A stretch of 64,000 bases of DNA from Propionivibrio limicola (GTDB lineage Bacteria; Pseudomonadota; Gammaproteobacteria; Burkholderiales; Rhodocyclaceae). The stretch is taken from assembly GCF_009469695.1 (NCBI RefSeq), contig NZ_SSSR01000017.1, positions 1 through 64,000 on the forward strand. The letters run 5' to 3'. Below are positions 6,844 through 15,872 of the stretch, in pieces (position 1 is the stretch's first letter; each line of letters opens with the position of its first letter). The notes below the pieces were generated by a model. The model was not told the DNA's origin, made no database searches, and worked only from the letters and a program-made list of their open reading frames with translations. The position numbers were made by a program, and so were the translations under genes.

Positions 6844-7248
6844 ATGCAATTACCCATCGCTATTCATAAGGACGATGGGAGCGTCTACGGGGTGACCGTG
6901 CCTGATGTGCCGGGATGCTACTCCTGTGGCGACACCGTCGAGGAGGCTATCAGTAACGCGAAAGAGGCGATTTATGCCCATATCGAGACGTTATTGGAGC
7001 TTGGAGATAAACCGGAAGTAAAGTGCAGTTCTTTGGAGACTCTTTTAAAGGATCCTGAGTTTTCAGGAGCAATCTGGGGGGTTGTTGATGTGGATCTTTC
7101 TCTGCTCGATCCGAAACCGGAGCGCGTAAATATCAGCCTTCCTCGTTTTGTCTTGGCAAAGATTGATGCTTACACAAAGGCAAAGCATGAGACGCGAAGC
7201 GGATTTCTTGCCCGTGCCGCGTTGAACGAACTCGCGCATCAGGCCTGA
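6844..7248 (+). CDS. hicB: HicB antitoxin
   Basis: A 134-residue protein. Residues 1-60 are the partial RNase H-like HicB domain (YGVTVPDVPGCYSCGDTVEEAISNAKEAI) that plugs HicA. Residues 95-134 are a ribbon-helix-helix DNA-binding domain (VNISLPRFVLAKIDAYTKAK to SGFLARAALNEL). It neutralises HicA and represses the operon through the repeats at 6522-6582. Only 59 bases separate it from hicA, but with a terminator in between. Addiction systems like this often stabilise prophages. Confidence 0.9.
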   Translation: MQLPIAIHKDDGSVYGVTVPDVPGCYSCGDTVEEAISNAKEAIYAHIETLLELGDKPEVKCSSLETLLKDPEFSGAIWGVVDVDLSLLDPKPERVNISLPRFVLAKIDAYTKAKHETRSGFLARAALNELAHQA

Positions 7249-7265
7249 TCTTTTCGGTATTACCC

Positions 7266-7289
7266 AAACCCGCTTCGGCGGGTTTTTTT
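7266..7289 (+). terminator. intrinsic terminator after hicB
   Basis: AAACCCGC (7266-7273), a TTCG tetraloop and GCGGGTTT (7278-7285), then more Ts. It lies three bases beyond the stop of the convergent tail gene D and may serve both strands. Confidence 0.88.
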
Positions 7290-7292
7290 AAA

Positions 7293-8612
7293 TCACTCCT
7301 CTTCAGCCACTTCCGTCGCTTTGATTTCCAGTTCCAGCCCGGTGGTGAATCCGCTGTCGCTGAGGTTGTGGGTGACTTTACTCACGATCCAGTCGGTGCT
7401 GTCGATCGCCGGTTTCCAGCCGCTGACGGTGGCGGGCAGTTCGGGGAAGAGTTCGGGGCGGCCGCGTGCCAGGGTGATGGTGAAGGTGGCGACGCCGCGC
7501 TGCAGCTTGCGCCATTCCGCCCGGGCGGCGCGCAGGGCGTTGGACTTGTTGGCATAGACGTGGCGCAACGTCTTGATGTTGTCGGCGCTCTGGCTGACTT
7601 TCGGCGTCTCGTCCTTCGCTTCGGCTTTGCCGTCGTCGGTGCCTTCCCGGTAGGTGACTTCGCCTTCCTGCCCCAGATTGCGGTCGTTGAACTTGGCCTT
7701 GGTGCCGATGTAGGCCGCTTTCGCCGCCTTGTTCTTCTGCATCTTCTTCCACTCGAGCTTCGCGGCCTTGAGCGCGGCGTCGCGGCTTTTGTGGACTTTC
7801 TCCAGCGCCTTGTACTGGCCGGTGGTCGGCGTTGATTCAGCGGTCACCGGTTCGTTGTTTTCGGCCGAGTTTTCGTCCTTGCCCCACGTGACTTCGCCCT
7901 TTACCGCCAGCTGCACGTCGTTGTAGGTGGCTTTGACGCCGGTGTAGGTTTCCCGGTCGGCGATTGAAAAGTTGTGCTGGTCGCCGGATTCGCGGGTGAT
8001 GGTGACGGTGGGCAGCACGACGCCACTGGCAGACAGTCCGCCGGCGGCGGGGATGAAGAGGAGCATGCCGTTCTTGACCGTGGCGATCGCGTCGAACTGC
8101 TTGGCCAGCCGCGTCATGAGATTGACGGCGCTCTCGTTGGTCTGGTCGATGTGCTCGATGTACTGGCCGGCGAGGGTGGCGTTGATCGCCGGGGTGAGGT
8201 CGTTCTCGTCGGCCAGCGTTTCGAGGATGTCGCCGAGGGTGACGTCGTGCCAGGAGCGTTCGCGCTGGGTGGTGAGTCCGGTGCGCAGGTCGGCGCTGCG
8301 CCCACGGATGGTCAGCGTGTCCGGCGTGCCGCTGTGGCTCACTTCGTCGATGGTGTAGCTGCCTTTATAGACGAGGCCGCTGTGTTTCCAGCCGATCCAG
8401 CAGCGCAGCGTGGCGCCGCGCGCGGGCAGGTCCAGCTTGCCGTCGGTGTCGTCGAGCGAGATGTCGATCTGATCCGCTTCGAATCCCCGGTTGTCGGTCA
8501 GCGAGAGGCTGATCAGCCGGCCCTGCAGGGTGTTGGTGATGTCGGTGCCGTCGACGTCGACCGAGTAGATCGGCTGCGGATGGACGAAGTTGGTGAGGTC
8601 GGAGAGACTCAT
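7293..8612 (-). CDS. P2 gpD-like tail protein with internal duplication
   Basis: A 439-residue protein of the phage late control gene D family (P2 gpD, a baseplate/tail-hub component related to the T4 gp27 fold). Typical segments are RLISLSLTDNRGFEADQIDI, GYSIDEVSHSG-like YTIDEVSHSGTPDTLTIRG, ERSWHDVTLGDIL and, near the end, VSGWKPAIDSTDWIVSKVTH. P2 gpD is about 387 residues. The extra length is explained by a tandem duplication: residues about 222-296 and 299-373 are diverged copies of the same segment. It is last in the T-U-D tail gene row. Its tail partners upstream are mostly deleted, so it is probably not used for particles. Confidence 0.88.
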   Translation of the reverse strand: MSLSDLTNFVHPQPIYSVDVDGTDITNTLQGRLISLSLTDNRGFEADQIDISLDDTDGKLDLPARGATLRCWIGWKHSGLVYKGSYTIDEVSHSGTPDTLTIRGRSADLRTGLTTQRERSWHDVTLGDILETLADENDLTPAINATLAGQYIEHIDQTNESAVNLMTRLAKQFDAIATVKNGMLLFIPAAGGLSASGVVLPTVTITRESGDQHNFSIADRETYTGVKATYNDVQLAVKGEVTWGKDENSAENNEPVTAESTPTTGQYKALEKVHKSRDAALKAAKLEWKKMQKNKAAKAAYIGTKAKFNDRNLGQEGEVTYREGTDDGKAEAKDETPKVSQSADNIKTLRHVYANKSNALRAARAEWRKLQRGVATFTITLARGRPELFPELPATVSGWKPAIDSTDWIVSKVTHNLSDSGFTTGLELEIKATEVAEEE

Positions 8613-8615
8613 GGA

Positions 8616-9074
8616 TTACTTGAGGTTGAGCATCGAGAGGACTTTGTTGGAGAGCTGGCCCATCAGGCTTTTTTCGTCGTCGACGCGGGTGAGTTTGAGG
8701 CTGAATTCGATCTTGCGGGCGGCGCCATCAGGGAAGAAAACCGTGTCGGTGCGACTGATCTCCTCGATCACGAAGAGGCCGTAGAAGATTCCGGTGCCCT
8801 CGATGAGCGGCCATGCCTTGCCTTCTTCTGCCATGACTTCGAGCATGGCGAGGCTGAGCTTGCCGCCAGTGAGCTCAGGGTAAAGCACGCCGGAGAGGGT
8901 GATGGTTTCGTCACCAACGCCGAGAAACTGCCGCGCCGGGCGCTTCCCGATGCGGCTGACGGACGGATGCCGCCAGCTGACCTGCCGCTGCAGCTGCTGA
9001 TAAGGGACGGTTTTCAGGCCAAAGACGAAGAGGCCGAGGGCCATCATCATGGAGACTTGCGGGAGTCCGTACAT
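8616..9074 (-). CDS. P2 gpU-like tail terminator/tail protein
   Basis: A 152-residue protein of the phage P2 GpU family: VFGLKTVPYQQLQRQVSWRHP and RPARQFLGVGDETITLSGVLYPELTGG are characteristic, and the length is normal for the family. It sits three bases from both the T fragment and gpD, in the standard P2 order T-U-D. GpU is needed for tail completion. It looks intact, but the prophage lacks the tube and sheath genes, so it has no partner here. Confidence 0.9.
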   Translation of the reverse strand: MYGLPQVSMMMALGLFVFGLKTVPYQQLQRQVSWRHPSVSRIGKRPARQFLGVGDETITLSGVLYPELTGGKLSLAMLEVMAEEGKAWPLIEGTGIFYGLFVIEEISRTDTVFFPDGAARKIEFSLKLTRVDDEKSLMGQLSNKVLSMLNLK

Positions 9075-9077
9075 GCG

Positions 9078-10690
9078 TTACTCCGTATCGCGCAGCCGGC
9101 TGCGCCTTGAGGCGGCCTTGCGGGCCTCGATGCGCTCGATTTCCTTGGCGACCAAGGCGGCGATAGCTTGCGGGTCGGTGCCGGGGGCTGGGTTGATGGT
9201 GATCTGGTAAGTGTTTCCGCCGCCACTGTCGGTAGCGGCTTGGTTTTGGGCGTTGCCGCGAGGCGACTGGCTGACGGGGCGATCGTCAAAGGAGATCGGT
9301 TTTTTCTCCGACTCGACCTTCTCTTTGGTTTTTTCAGCGCCGGCCATTTGCTGCCGGATGGTCGAGAACGCTTCGCTGATTGCCGGGCTTTGGGGTAACT
9401 CGCCGAACAATCGCTCGATGATGGGGGAGGATTGGATCTGGGGCTGCGACGATAGAGCGGGGAGAGCCGGCGGCAGAAGGACGTCGGTAGGCATATCGAC
9501 CGCCATCGCGGCGCTGCCCAGCGTCAGTCCGGCGCCGATGCCGGCGAGCTTCTTGGCCATGTTGCCGACGGCGCTGACCGGGCCGTCTTCGCTGCCGGAC
9601 AGGCCTTGCTCCAAGCCTTGCATGGTGAAGCCGCCGAATTCGGCGAAGACCCTGGATGGGCTGTGGATCCCGAGTTTTTCCTTAAAGAAGCCGGTGACCG
9701 AGTCGGCGGCGGCGCCGATCGCGTCCTTGGCGGCTTGGATGCCGGAGACGATGCCGTTAACGAGGCCGTTCATGATCTGGCTGCCGAACTCGGTGAATTT
9801 GCCGGGCAGCTCGATGCCGAAGTAGCCCATCACGGCGGCGAAGGCCGAGTAGAACAGCCCGAGCGGGCTCCAATTGACGATCAGCGCGGAGATGCCGCCG
9901 ATGCCGCCGCTGACGGCTTGCTGGATCTGCGACCAGATGCCGGTGAAAAATGCCTTGATCGGCTCCCAGTTGCGGTAGATCAAGTACGCGCCGACGGCGA
10001 TGGCTGTGATGGCCAGCCCGATTGGGTTCATGAGCATGGCGCGGCCGACGGCGAAGATGCCGGTTTTGATCACGCCGAAGACGGAGGTGAGCATGGTCCC
10101 CATTCCACCTATGCTGATGCCAAGGGTGGTAATGACGAACTTGATCATGGCCAATGGACCGAGGATTGTTCCCGCCACGACAGCCAAACCTCCGAGGCCG
10201 ACTAAAACAAGCCCTATCACTGAGACAACCTTCATGATGCCGGAAGCAAGGCCGGGGTGTTCTTTTGCCCAAGCTTGCGTGGCCTCGGCCGTTTTGCCAA
10301 TCCATTCAGTTAATGCATGAAGTTCCGGTGCAATGGATTCGCCAAAAGCAACAAGCGCGTTGGTAAAGGTTCCACTGGCGGCGTCCCACAGGTTTTTGAG
10401 CGTGCCGAGTTGTTGATTGACGCGTTCCTGCAGGCTGGCTTGTCCAGCCATTTTTGCCTGCACTTCCTTGTAACCGTCAGCCCCTTTTTCGATCATGACT
10501 GTTAGCGCCTGCAGGGTTTCTGCATCGTCGCCGAACATGGTTTTCAGAGCCGACAAGCGCTGCTGTGTGCTGACTCCGCGCAGCTTTTGCAGCTGCTCGT
10601 ACATCTTGTCCATTCCGCCGAATTCGCCTTTGCCGTTGCTGAAGTCGAGATTTACTCCCGTCCCAGATAAGGCGGAGTTACCGGGCGGGT
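9078..10690 (-). pseudogene. P2 gpT-like tail tape measure, 5' end deleted
   Basis: The frame runs on to 10814, but only residues after about position 10680 look like tape measure: GVNLDFSNGKGEFGGMDKMYEQLQKL, LKTMFGDDAETLQALTVMI, QASLQERVNQQLGTLKNLWDAASGTFTNALVAFGE, then the hydrophobic stretches (VIGLVLVGLGGLAVVAG, GLAITAIAVGAYLIY) and FKEKLGIHSPSRVFAEFG. About 535 residues remain; P2 gpT is about 815. The N-terminal residues of the open frame (Ser/Pro/Arg-rich) are just the antisense of the terminase gene. The break coincides with the start of terminase homology on the other strand, so the 5' part was lost in a deletion. Confidence 0.85.
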
Positions 10691-11989
10691 CTGGTGCAGC
10701 GAGTGCGCAATCTGTTGAAGAGCCGGCAGATCGGGGCGACGTGGTATTTCGCCCGTGAGGGGTTGATCGATGCGCTGGAGACGGGAAGGAATCAGATTTT
10801 CCTCTCGGCTTCAAAGGCGCAGGCGCATGTGTTCAAGGGGTACATCAAGCAGTTCGCGGCGGATAAGGCGGAGGTGGATCTGCAGGGCGATCCGATTGTG
10901 TTGCCGAATGGGGCGACGCTGTATTTTCTTGGGACGAACACGCGGACGGCGCAGTCGTATCACGGCAATTTGTACATGGATGAGTATTTTTGGATTCCGA
11001 AGTTTCAGGAGTTCCGGAAGGTGGCGTCGGGCATGGCGATGCATAAGCATTGGCGGCTGACGTATTTTTCGACGCCGTCGGCTTTGGGCCATGAGGCGTA
11101 TCCGTTCTGGGCGGGGGAGTTGTTCAACCGGAACCGGGCGAAGGCAGATCGGGTGAAGCTGGATGTGTCGCACGAGGCGCTGCGTGATGGGCGGCTTTGT
11201 GAGGATGGGCAGTGGCGGCAGATTGTGACGGTGCTCGATGCGATGGCCGGCGGGTGCGATCTGTTCGATATCGATCAGCTGCGGCTGGATTATTCGCCGG
11301 ATGAGTTCGCGAATCTGTTGATGTGCCAGTTCATCGACGATGGGCAGAGCGTGTTTCCGCTGGCGGAGCTGCAGCGCTGCATGGTCGATTCGTGGGTGGT
11401 GTGGGATGACTTCAAGCCGTTTGCGTTGCGCCCGTTGGGCTGGCGGGAGGTTTGGGTCGGGTATGACCCGTCGCATACGGGGGATTCGGCGGCGCTGGTT
11501 GTTGTCGCGCCGCCGTTGGTGGCTGGCGGGAAGTTCCGGGTGCTGGATCGCGTCCAGTTCAAGGGGATGGATTTTGAGGAGCAGGCGGCGCGGATCAGGA
11601 GGGTCTGCGATTGCTACAACGTTACTTACATCGGGATCGATGCGACGGGGATTGGGCAGGGGGTCTTTCAGTTGGTGCGGCAGTTTTATCCGGCGGCAAC
11701 GGCGTTTCAGTATTCGCCGGATGTGAAGGTGCGGCTGGTGTTGAAGGCGATGGATGTGATCGGCAAGGGGCGGTTGGAGTTCGATGCGGGCTGGACGGAT
11801 CTGGCGGCGTCGTTCATTGCGATCAAGAAGACGACGACGCCAAGCGGGCGGCAGATTACGTTTGAGGCGGGGCGCTCGGAGGAGACGAGCCACGCGGATC
11901 TGGCGTGGGCGTGCATGCATGCGCTGGCGAATGAGCCGCTGGAGGGCCGGTCGGCCGCGAATAGTTCTTCTATGGAGATTTTTGGATGA
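10691..11989 (+). pseudogene. P2 gpP-like terminase large subunit, 5' end deleted
   Basis: The remaining 431-or-so codons match P2 gpP, the ATPase/nuclease that cuts DNA at cos. Visible are LLKSRQIGATWYFAREGL (Walker A-like), NLYMDEYFWI (Walker B region), WVGYDPSHTGDSAALVVVAP (nuclease strand with Asp) and YIGIDATGIGQGVFQLV. P2 gpP has about 590 residues, so roughly 160 N-terminal residues are gone. The first codons (GTG at 10694) directly abut the broken tape-measure gene on the other strand. It overlaps the portal gene start by four bases. Without its N-terminus and the small subunit it is unlikely to package DNA. Confidence 0.85.
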
Positions 11990-12969
11990 GTAATTTTGAG
12001 GCGTTTTCGTTCGGTGATCCGGAGTCTGTTCTGGATCGGCGTGAGTTGATCGATTATCTGGAGTGCCCGCGGCTGTCGAAGTGGTATGAGCCGCCGATCT
12101 CGATGGATGGGCTGGCGCGGTCTTCGCGGTCGTCGGTGCATCATGCGTCGTCGATGCTGGTGAAGCGGAACATCCTGACGGCGTGCTATGAGCCGCATCC
12201 GTTGCTGTCGGTGACGGATTTCACGGCGTTCGTGCATGAGTTCCTGATTTTCGGGAACGCTTACATGGAGCGCCGGGATGCGATGGCGCGCAATCCGATC
12301 GCGCTAAAGCCGACGAAGGCGAAGTACACGCGGCGTGGGCTGGATCTGAATTCGTTCTGGTTTGTGCCGCGATGGGATCAGGAGCATGAGTTCCGGCGTG
12401 GGTCGGTGTTTCACCTGATGGAGCCGGATGTGAATCAGGATATTTATGGCTTGCCGGAGTACATCCCGGCGTTGCATTCGGCGTGGCTGAATGAGTCGGC
12501 GACGTTGTTCCGCCGGAAGTATTACAAGAACGGGAGCCACGCCGGGTTCATTCTGTATATGACGGACGCGGCTCAGAATCCGGACGATGTGGATGCGCTG
12601 CGCAAGGCGCTACGGGAGTCGAAGGGACCGGGCAATTTCCGCAATCTGTTCATGTACGCGCCGAACGGGAAAAAGGATGGGATTCAGTTGATTCCGGTGT
12701 CGGAGGTGGCGGCTAAAGACGAATTCCTGAACATCAAGAATGTGACGCGCGACGACCAGCTGGCGGCACACCGGGTGCCCCCTCAATTGATGGGGATCAT
12801 TCCGCACAATACGGGCGGCTTCGGCGATGCGGAGAAGGCGGCCAAGGTGTTCGCGGTGAATGAGATTCTGCCGCTGCAGGAGCGGCTGAAAGAGGTGAAT
12901 TCGTGGCTGGGCGAGGAGGTGATCCGCTTCCGGCCGTATGAGTTGGCGAAGGAGACTTCGTCGAGCTGA
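11986..12969 (+). CDS. P2 gpQ-like portal protein
   Basis: A 327-residue phage portal of the PBSX/P2 gpQ family; P2 gpQ is 344 residues, so it is near full length. Recognisable stretches are FSFGDPESVLDRRELIDYLEC, WYEPPISMDGLARSSRSSVHH, FLIFGNAYMERRDA and HRVPPQLMGIIPHNTGGFGDAEKAA. It forms the dodecameric DNA entry ring of the head. It overlaps the terminase stop (ATGA) as in P2, where P and Q are transcribed away from the other late genes. A terminator and cos follow, again as in P2. No capsid gene is left, so it is functionally orphaned. Confidence 0.92.
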   Translation: MSNFEAFSFGDPESVLDRRELIDYLECPRLSKWYEPPISMDGLARSSRSSVHHASSMLVKRNILTACYEPHPLLSVTDFTAFVHEFLIFGNAYMERRDAMARNPIALKPTKAKYTRRGLDLNSFWFVPRWDQEHEFRRGSVFHLMEPDVNQDIYGLPEYIPALHSAWLNESATLFRRKYYKNGSHAGFILYMTDAAQNPDDVDALRKALRESKGPGNFRNLFMYAPNGKKDGIQLIPVSEVAAKDEFLNIKNVTRDDQLAAHRVPPQLMGIIPHNTGGFGDAEKAAKVFAVNEILPLQERLKEVNSWLGEEVIRFRPYELAKETSSS

Positions 12970-12989
12970 CGAGAACAGCGCCACATCAA

Positions 12990-13021
12990 GCCGCCCAGAC
13001 CACCCTCGGCGGCATTTTTTT
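12990..13021 (+). terminator. intrinsic terminator after portal gene
   Basis: GCCGCC (12990-12995) pairs with GGCGGC (13008-13013) and a run of seven Ts follows. P2 has a comparable hairpin between cos and Q. Confidence 0.75.
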
Positions 13022-13074
13022 GCCCACCCCTTGTCTAGTGCTTAAAAAATAGGCGGCGAACTCCATCCCAGCTT

Positions 13075-13103
13075 TCAGCGCGCGGTCGGGACCCCGCCTC
13101 GCC
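13075..13103 (-). other. P2-like cos site
   Basis: Read on the minus strand, this is GGCGAGGCGGGG (13103-13092), eight other bases, then GCGCGCTGA (13083-13075). As I remember the P2 left end, it begins GGCGAGGCGGGG, eight bases, GCGCGCTGA, so both blocks and their spacing agree. Its place just beyond Q also agrees. This is the packaging site cut by terminase and marks the end of the linear phage genome. Confidence 0.7.
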
Positions 13104-13741
13104 CGCCCGCTTTATGGGTAGGAAATCGTGCGCCTGCACAAGCTGCCACGATGCGCAGCAGTAGCTTGGAGCGATTCGACAGATCGCCATGAGTTTTTCA
13201 TGCGAATCCATGCGGCCTGCGCATGCAGCAGGGGTTTGTACGCATCAACCCACTTCGATTTTACTTTTTCAGATTCGACTTCGGAAAAAGGTAACCTCAG
13301 TAATCAATGATTTTTACATTGTGTAAGTCGTTGATTTTTCAATTTCTTATTGGTTACCGGCAATAGGTAATTTGCGGTAATCAAAAAGGTAATATTTTTC
13401 TATCATATTGATTTGTAAGGATTCTTTTGTGAGGGATTATGACTCGTTAAAAGAGTAATCTGGTTACCTATCTATTACCTATAAATTACCTTTATGCAAA
13501 TATCCCAACACCGCTCGGAACAAGGCTTTGCGCTGAATGTTGATCGACGTGTTACCAATGTTACCTTTTTCCGATGGCCGACTTTCTTTGACAAACGGCC
13601 TCGCGCATACGTGAGGCGTGCGCGTATTCACTGTTGTATCATTGCGCCTCTCAAATTCTTCCTCATGACGGTACATATGACGGTATCTGCACACCTCGAA
13701 AAGCCGAAAGCCCGTAGCGGCAAGCCGTGTGGCCTGCCGTT
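13104..13741. other. right prophage border, no gene seen
   Basis: No credible coding region in this stretch: short open frames at 13128-13310 and 13494-13760 lack ribosome binding sites and familiar composition. It is clearly more AT-rich than both neighbours around 13250-13500 and holds the motif array described separately. The prophage/host junction (attR or attL) must lie here, between cos and the dnaX promoter. I cannot fix the core because the other end of the prophage is outside the window. No tRNA or SRP RNA is visible here. Confidence 0.5.
13290..13565. repeat. array of GGTAAC/GGTAAT motifs
   Basis: Ten copies of GGTAAY or its complement within 276 bases, at about 13290, 13352, 13366, 13376, 13388, 13462, 13474, 13485, 13551 and 13560, in both orientations. 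Flanks are also similar (often A/T-rich, as AAWAGGTAAY). The array lies in AT-rich DNA at the prophage edge. The best explanation is arm-type binding sites for the phage integrase or an excisionase; binding by another phage protein or a replication role is possible. Confidence 0.6.
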
Positions 13742-13747
13742 TATAAT
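13742..13747 (+). promoter_or_regulatory. probable dnaX promoter -10
   Basis: A perfect TATAAT 55 bases before the dnaX start; no good -35 is visible. A small TTCGC-AAA-GCGAA hairpin (13766-13778) lies in the leader. Confidence 0.45.
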
Positions 13748-13801
13748 CGAGTGGGAGTAATCCGGTTCGCAAAGCGAATGAGCATGGGGGTTTAGGCGTC
13801 G

Positions 13802-15532
13802 ATGACTTATCAAGTACTGGCACGCAAGTGGCGTCCGAGGACATTCGAGAGTCTTGTCGGACAGGAGCACGTTGTGCGCGCGTTGACGCATGCGTTGAAC
13901 GAACAGCGCTTGCATCACGCCTACCTGTTTACCGGAACGCGTGGGGTCGGTAAAACGACACTGGCCCGGATCCTGGCTAAATCCCTCAACTGCGAGACAG
14001 GTATAACAGCCACGCCGTGCGGAAAGTGTTCTGCCTGTACCGAGATCGATGCCGGGCGCTTTGTTGACCTGCTTGAGGTTGATGCGGCGACAAACACAAG
14101 AGTCGATGAAATGCGGCAGCTTCTTGAAAATGCCGTGTATGCGCCGACGCGGGGCCGTTTCAAAGTGTATGTGATTGACGAAGTCCATATGCTTTCGAAT
14201 TCGGCCTTCAATGCGATGCTGAAGACGCTTGAAGAGCCGCCGGAGCACGTCAAGTTCATCCTGGCGACAACGGATCCACAGAAAATTCCGGTTACCGTGC
14301 TTTCGCGTTGCCTGCAGTTCAACCTCAAGCAAATGACCCCACCGCTCATCGCGGCGCATCTCGAGCGAATTCTGAAAGTCGAATCGATCAGTGCCGAGCC
14401 CGGTGCACTCAATCTTTTGTCACGATCTGCCGCTGGCAGTATGCGCGACGCGCTGTCTCTTCTTGACCAGGCGATTGCCCACGGTTCTGGCCGGGTTGAA
14501 GAAGTCCTCGTCAGGGAAATGCTGGGCACGGTCGATCTCGATTACTTGTTTTCCATTCTCGATGCACTAATTGCCGGTGATGCGTCAGAAATGTTGCGCG
14601 TAGCCGATGACATGACGGTACGCAGCCTCTCTTTCGATGCCGCATTGCAGGAACTGGCGAGCTTGTTTACCCGCTTGCAGGTCGCGCAACTCGCACCAAA
14701 GGCGATTGCGGAAGATATTCCGGAGAGAGCGAAAATTCTGGAGGTCGCGTCAAAGTTCGATCCCGAATATGTACAGCTTGGTTATCAGATTGCTGTTCAT
14801 GGTCGGAAGGAACTGCCTTTGGCTCCGGATGATCAATCGGGCTTCGTCATGACGCTTTTGCGTCTCTTTGCCTTCAGGCCCGCTGATGCCGCAATCAGCG
14901 ACCGGGGGGTAAAAACGAATGCGATAGTCGGGATGGGGGCCAGACCTGCTGCTGACGCAAGTCGTTCGCCAACAACGCAGGGAAAAAGCTCGCAGACCCC
15001 GCCTCCCGATCAAAAGACTTCCCGTTTCGGCCAAGAGAGTCCAGCGGATTACGGCGGTACTTCAAGAGAACGAGCCGTCACGGAAGATGTTGAGGCCGAA
15101 GTTTCCCGTCCGTTGCCGGTGCCTGAGACCGATGCGTTTCCTGATGCAGCTCGAGAGGGGAAAGACTGGACCGAAATTATTTCGGTGTTGAACGTCGGCG
15201 GAATGGCGCGCGAGCTCGGGCAGCATTGCCAGTTAAAAACGCTAAACGAAACGCAAGTCGTGCTTAGTCTTGCGCCCGTTCATCGGCATCTGCAGATCAA
15301 GCCGGCGCAGGATAAATTGCAGCAGGCGCTTTCCGAATACTTTGGTCGATCGTTGCGACTGGTGATCGGGCTGGAAGAAATTTCTGGCGATACACCCGCT
15401 GCCGTTGCCCAGCGGCGACGGCAAGAGCGTCAGGACGAGGCCGTTGCATCGGTCGAGCAAGATCCTTTTGTGCGTGAAGTGATCGATATCTTTGATGCAA
15501 CACTGATCGACTTATCCATTAAACCTGTTTAA
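13802..15532 (+). CDS. dnaX: DNA polymerase III subunits gamma/tau
   Basis: A 576-residue AAA+ clamp-loader subunit. Residues 45-52 are the Walker A loop (GTRGVGKT); the zinc module has Cys64, Cys73, Cys76 and Cys79; [10 protein letters not shown] is Walker [17 protein letters not shown] is the sensor 1/SRC region. The clamp-loader part ends near residue 365, followed by a Pro/Ser/Thr-rich linker and the tau C-terminal domain that contacts the polymerase alpha subunit. It loads the beta clamp and couples the replisome. It is first of a dnaX-ybaB-recR operon, with the prophage inserted directly upstream. I see no convincing slippery heptamer with a stimulator for a gamma frameshift. Confidence 0.97.
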   Translation: MTYQVLARKWRPRTFESLVGQEHVVRALTHALNEQRLHHAYLFTGTRGVGKTTLARILAKSLNCETGITATPCGKCSACTEIDAGRFVDLLEVDAATNTRVDEMRQLLENAVYAPTRGRFKVYVIDEVHMLSNSAFNAMLKTLEEPPEHVKFILATTDPQKIPVTVLSRCLQFNLKQMTPPLIAAHLERILKVESISAEPGALNLLSRSAAGSMRDALSLLDQAIAHGSGRVEEVLVREMLGTVDLDYLFSILDALIAGDASEMLRVADDMTVRSLSFDAALQELASLFTRLQVAQLAPKAIAEDIPERAKILEVASKFDPEYVQLGYQIAVHGRKELPLAPDDQSGFVMTLLRLFAFRPADAAISDRGVKTNAIVGMGARPAADASRSPTTQGKSSQTPPPDQKTSRFGQESPADYGGTSRERAVTEDVEAEVSRPLPVPETDAFPDAAREGKDWTEIISVLNVGGMARELGQHCQLKTLNETQVVLSLAPVHRHLQIKPAQDKLQQALSEYFGRSLRLVIGLEEISGDTPAAVAQRRRQERQDEAVASVEQDPFVREVIDIFDATLIDLSIKPV

Positions 15533-15548
15533 TTTACGTGAGGTAGAC

Positions 15549-15872
15549 ATGATTAAAGGCGGACTGGCCGGCTTGATGAAGCAAGCCCAGCAAATGCAGG
15601 AAAACATGAAAAAGGCCCAGGAGCAACTTGCACTGATTGAGGTTGAAGGTCAGTCCGGGGCTGGAATGGTCAAGGTTCAAATGACCTGCGGACACGAGGT
15701 TCGCCGCGTATCGATTGACGCGACCGTAATGGACGACAAGGAGATGCTCGAAGACCTGGTGGCGGCGGCGGTTAACGATGCGATGCGCCGTGTCGATGAG
15801 ACAACAAAAGAGCGGATGGCAGGCTTTACTGCAGGGATGAATCTTCCGGCCGGCATGAAGCTGCCGTTCTGA
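15549..15872 (+). CDS. ybaB: YbaB/EbfC nucleoid-associated protein
   Basis: A 107-residue protein with the family pattern: [21 protein letters not shown] coiled-coil start, [26 protein letters not shown] core and a [13 protein letters not shown] end ([10 protein letters not shown]). It is a small dimer that binds DNA. It sits 16 bases after dnaX and overlaps recR by one base (TGATG), the conserved bacterial arrangement. A GAGGTAG ribosome binding site precedes the ATG. Confidence 0.95.
   Translation: MIKGGLAGLMKQAQQMQENMKKAQEQLALIEVEGQSGAGMVKVQMTCGHEVRRVSIDATVMDDKEMLEDLVAAAVNDAMRRVDETTKERMAGFTAGMNLPAGMKLPF

Noticed and set aside
10694..10814. N-terminal extension of the tape-measure open frame
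   Set aside because: This stretch is the antisense of terminase codons and does not resemble tape-measure proteins; it is open only by chance.
10811..11920. 369-codon open frame on the minus strand inside terminase
   Set aside because: Lies antisense to clear terminase homology; Arg/Pro/His-rich shadow composition caused by high-GC codon bias.
13494..13760. 88-codon open frame upstream of dnaX
   Set aside because: Begins inside the GGTAAY array, has no ribosome site, and runs into the dnaX promoter.
13104..13801. 4.5S/SRP RNA gene near dnaX
   Set aside because: The conserved GGAAGGAAGCA-type loop of SRP RNA is not present in the gap.
14981..14995. A-rich stretch in dnaX as a possible gamma/tau frameshift site
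   Set aside because: Codon phase (GGA AAA AGC) gives a poor slippery heptamer, with no upstream Shine-Dalgarno stimulator or clear downstream hairpin.
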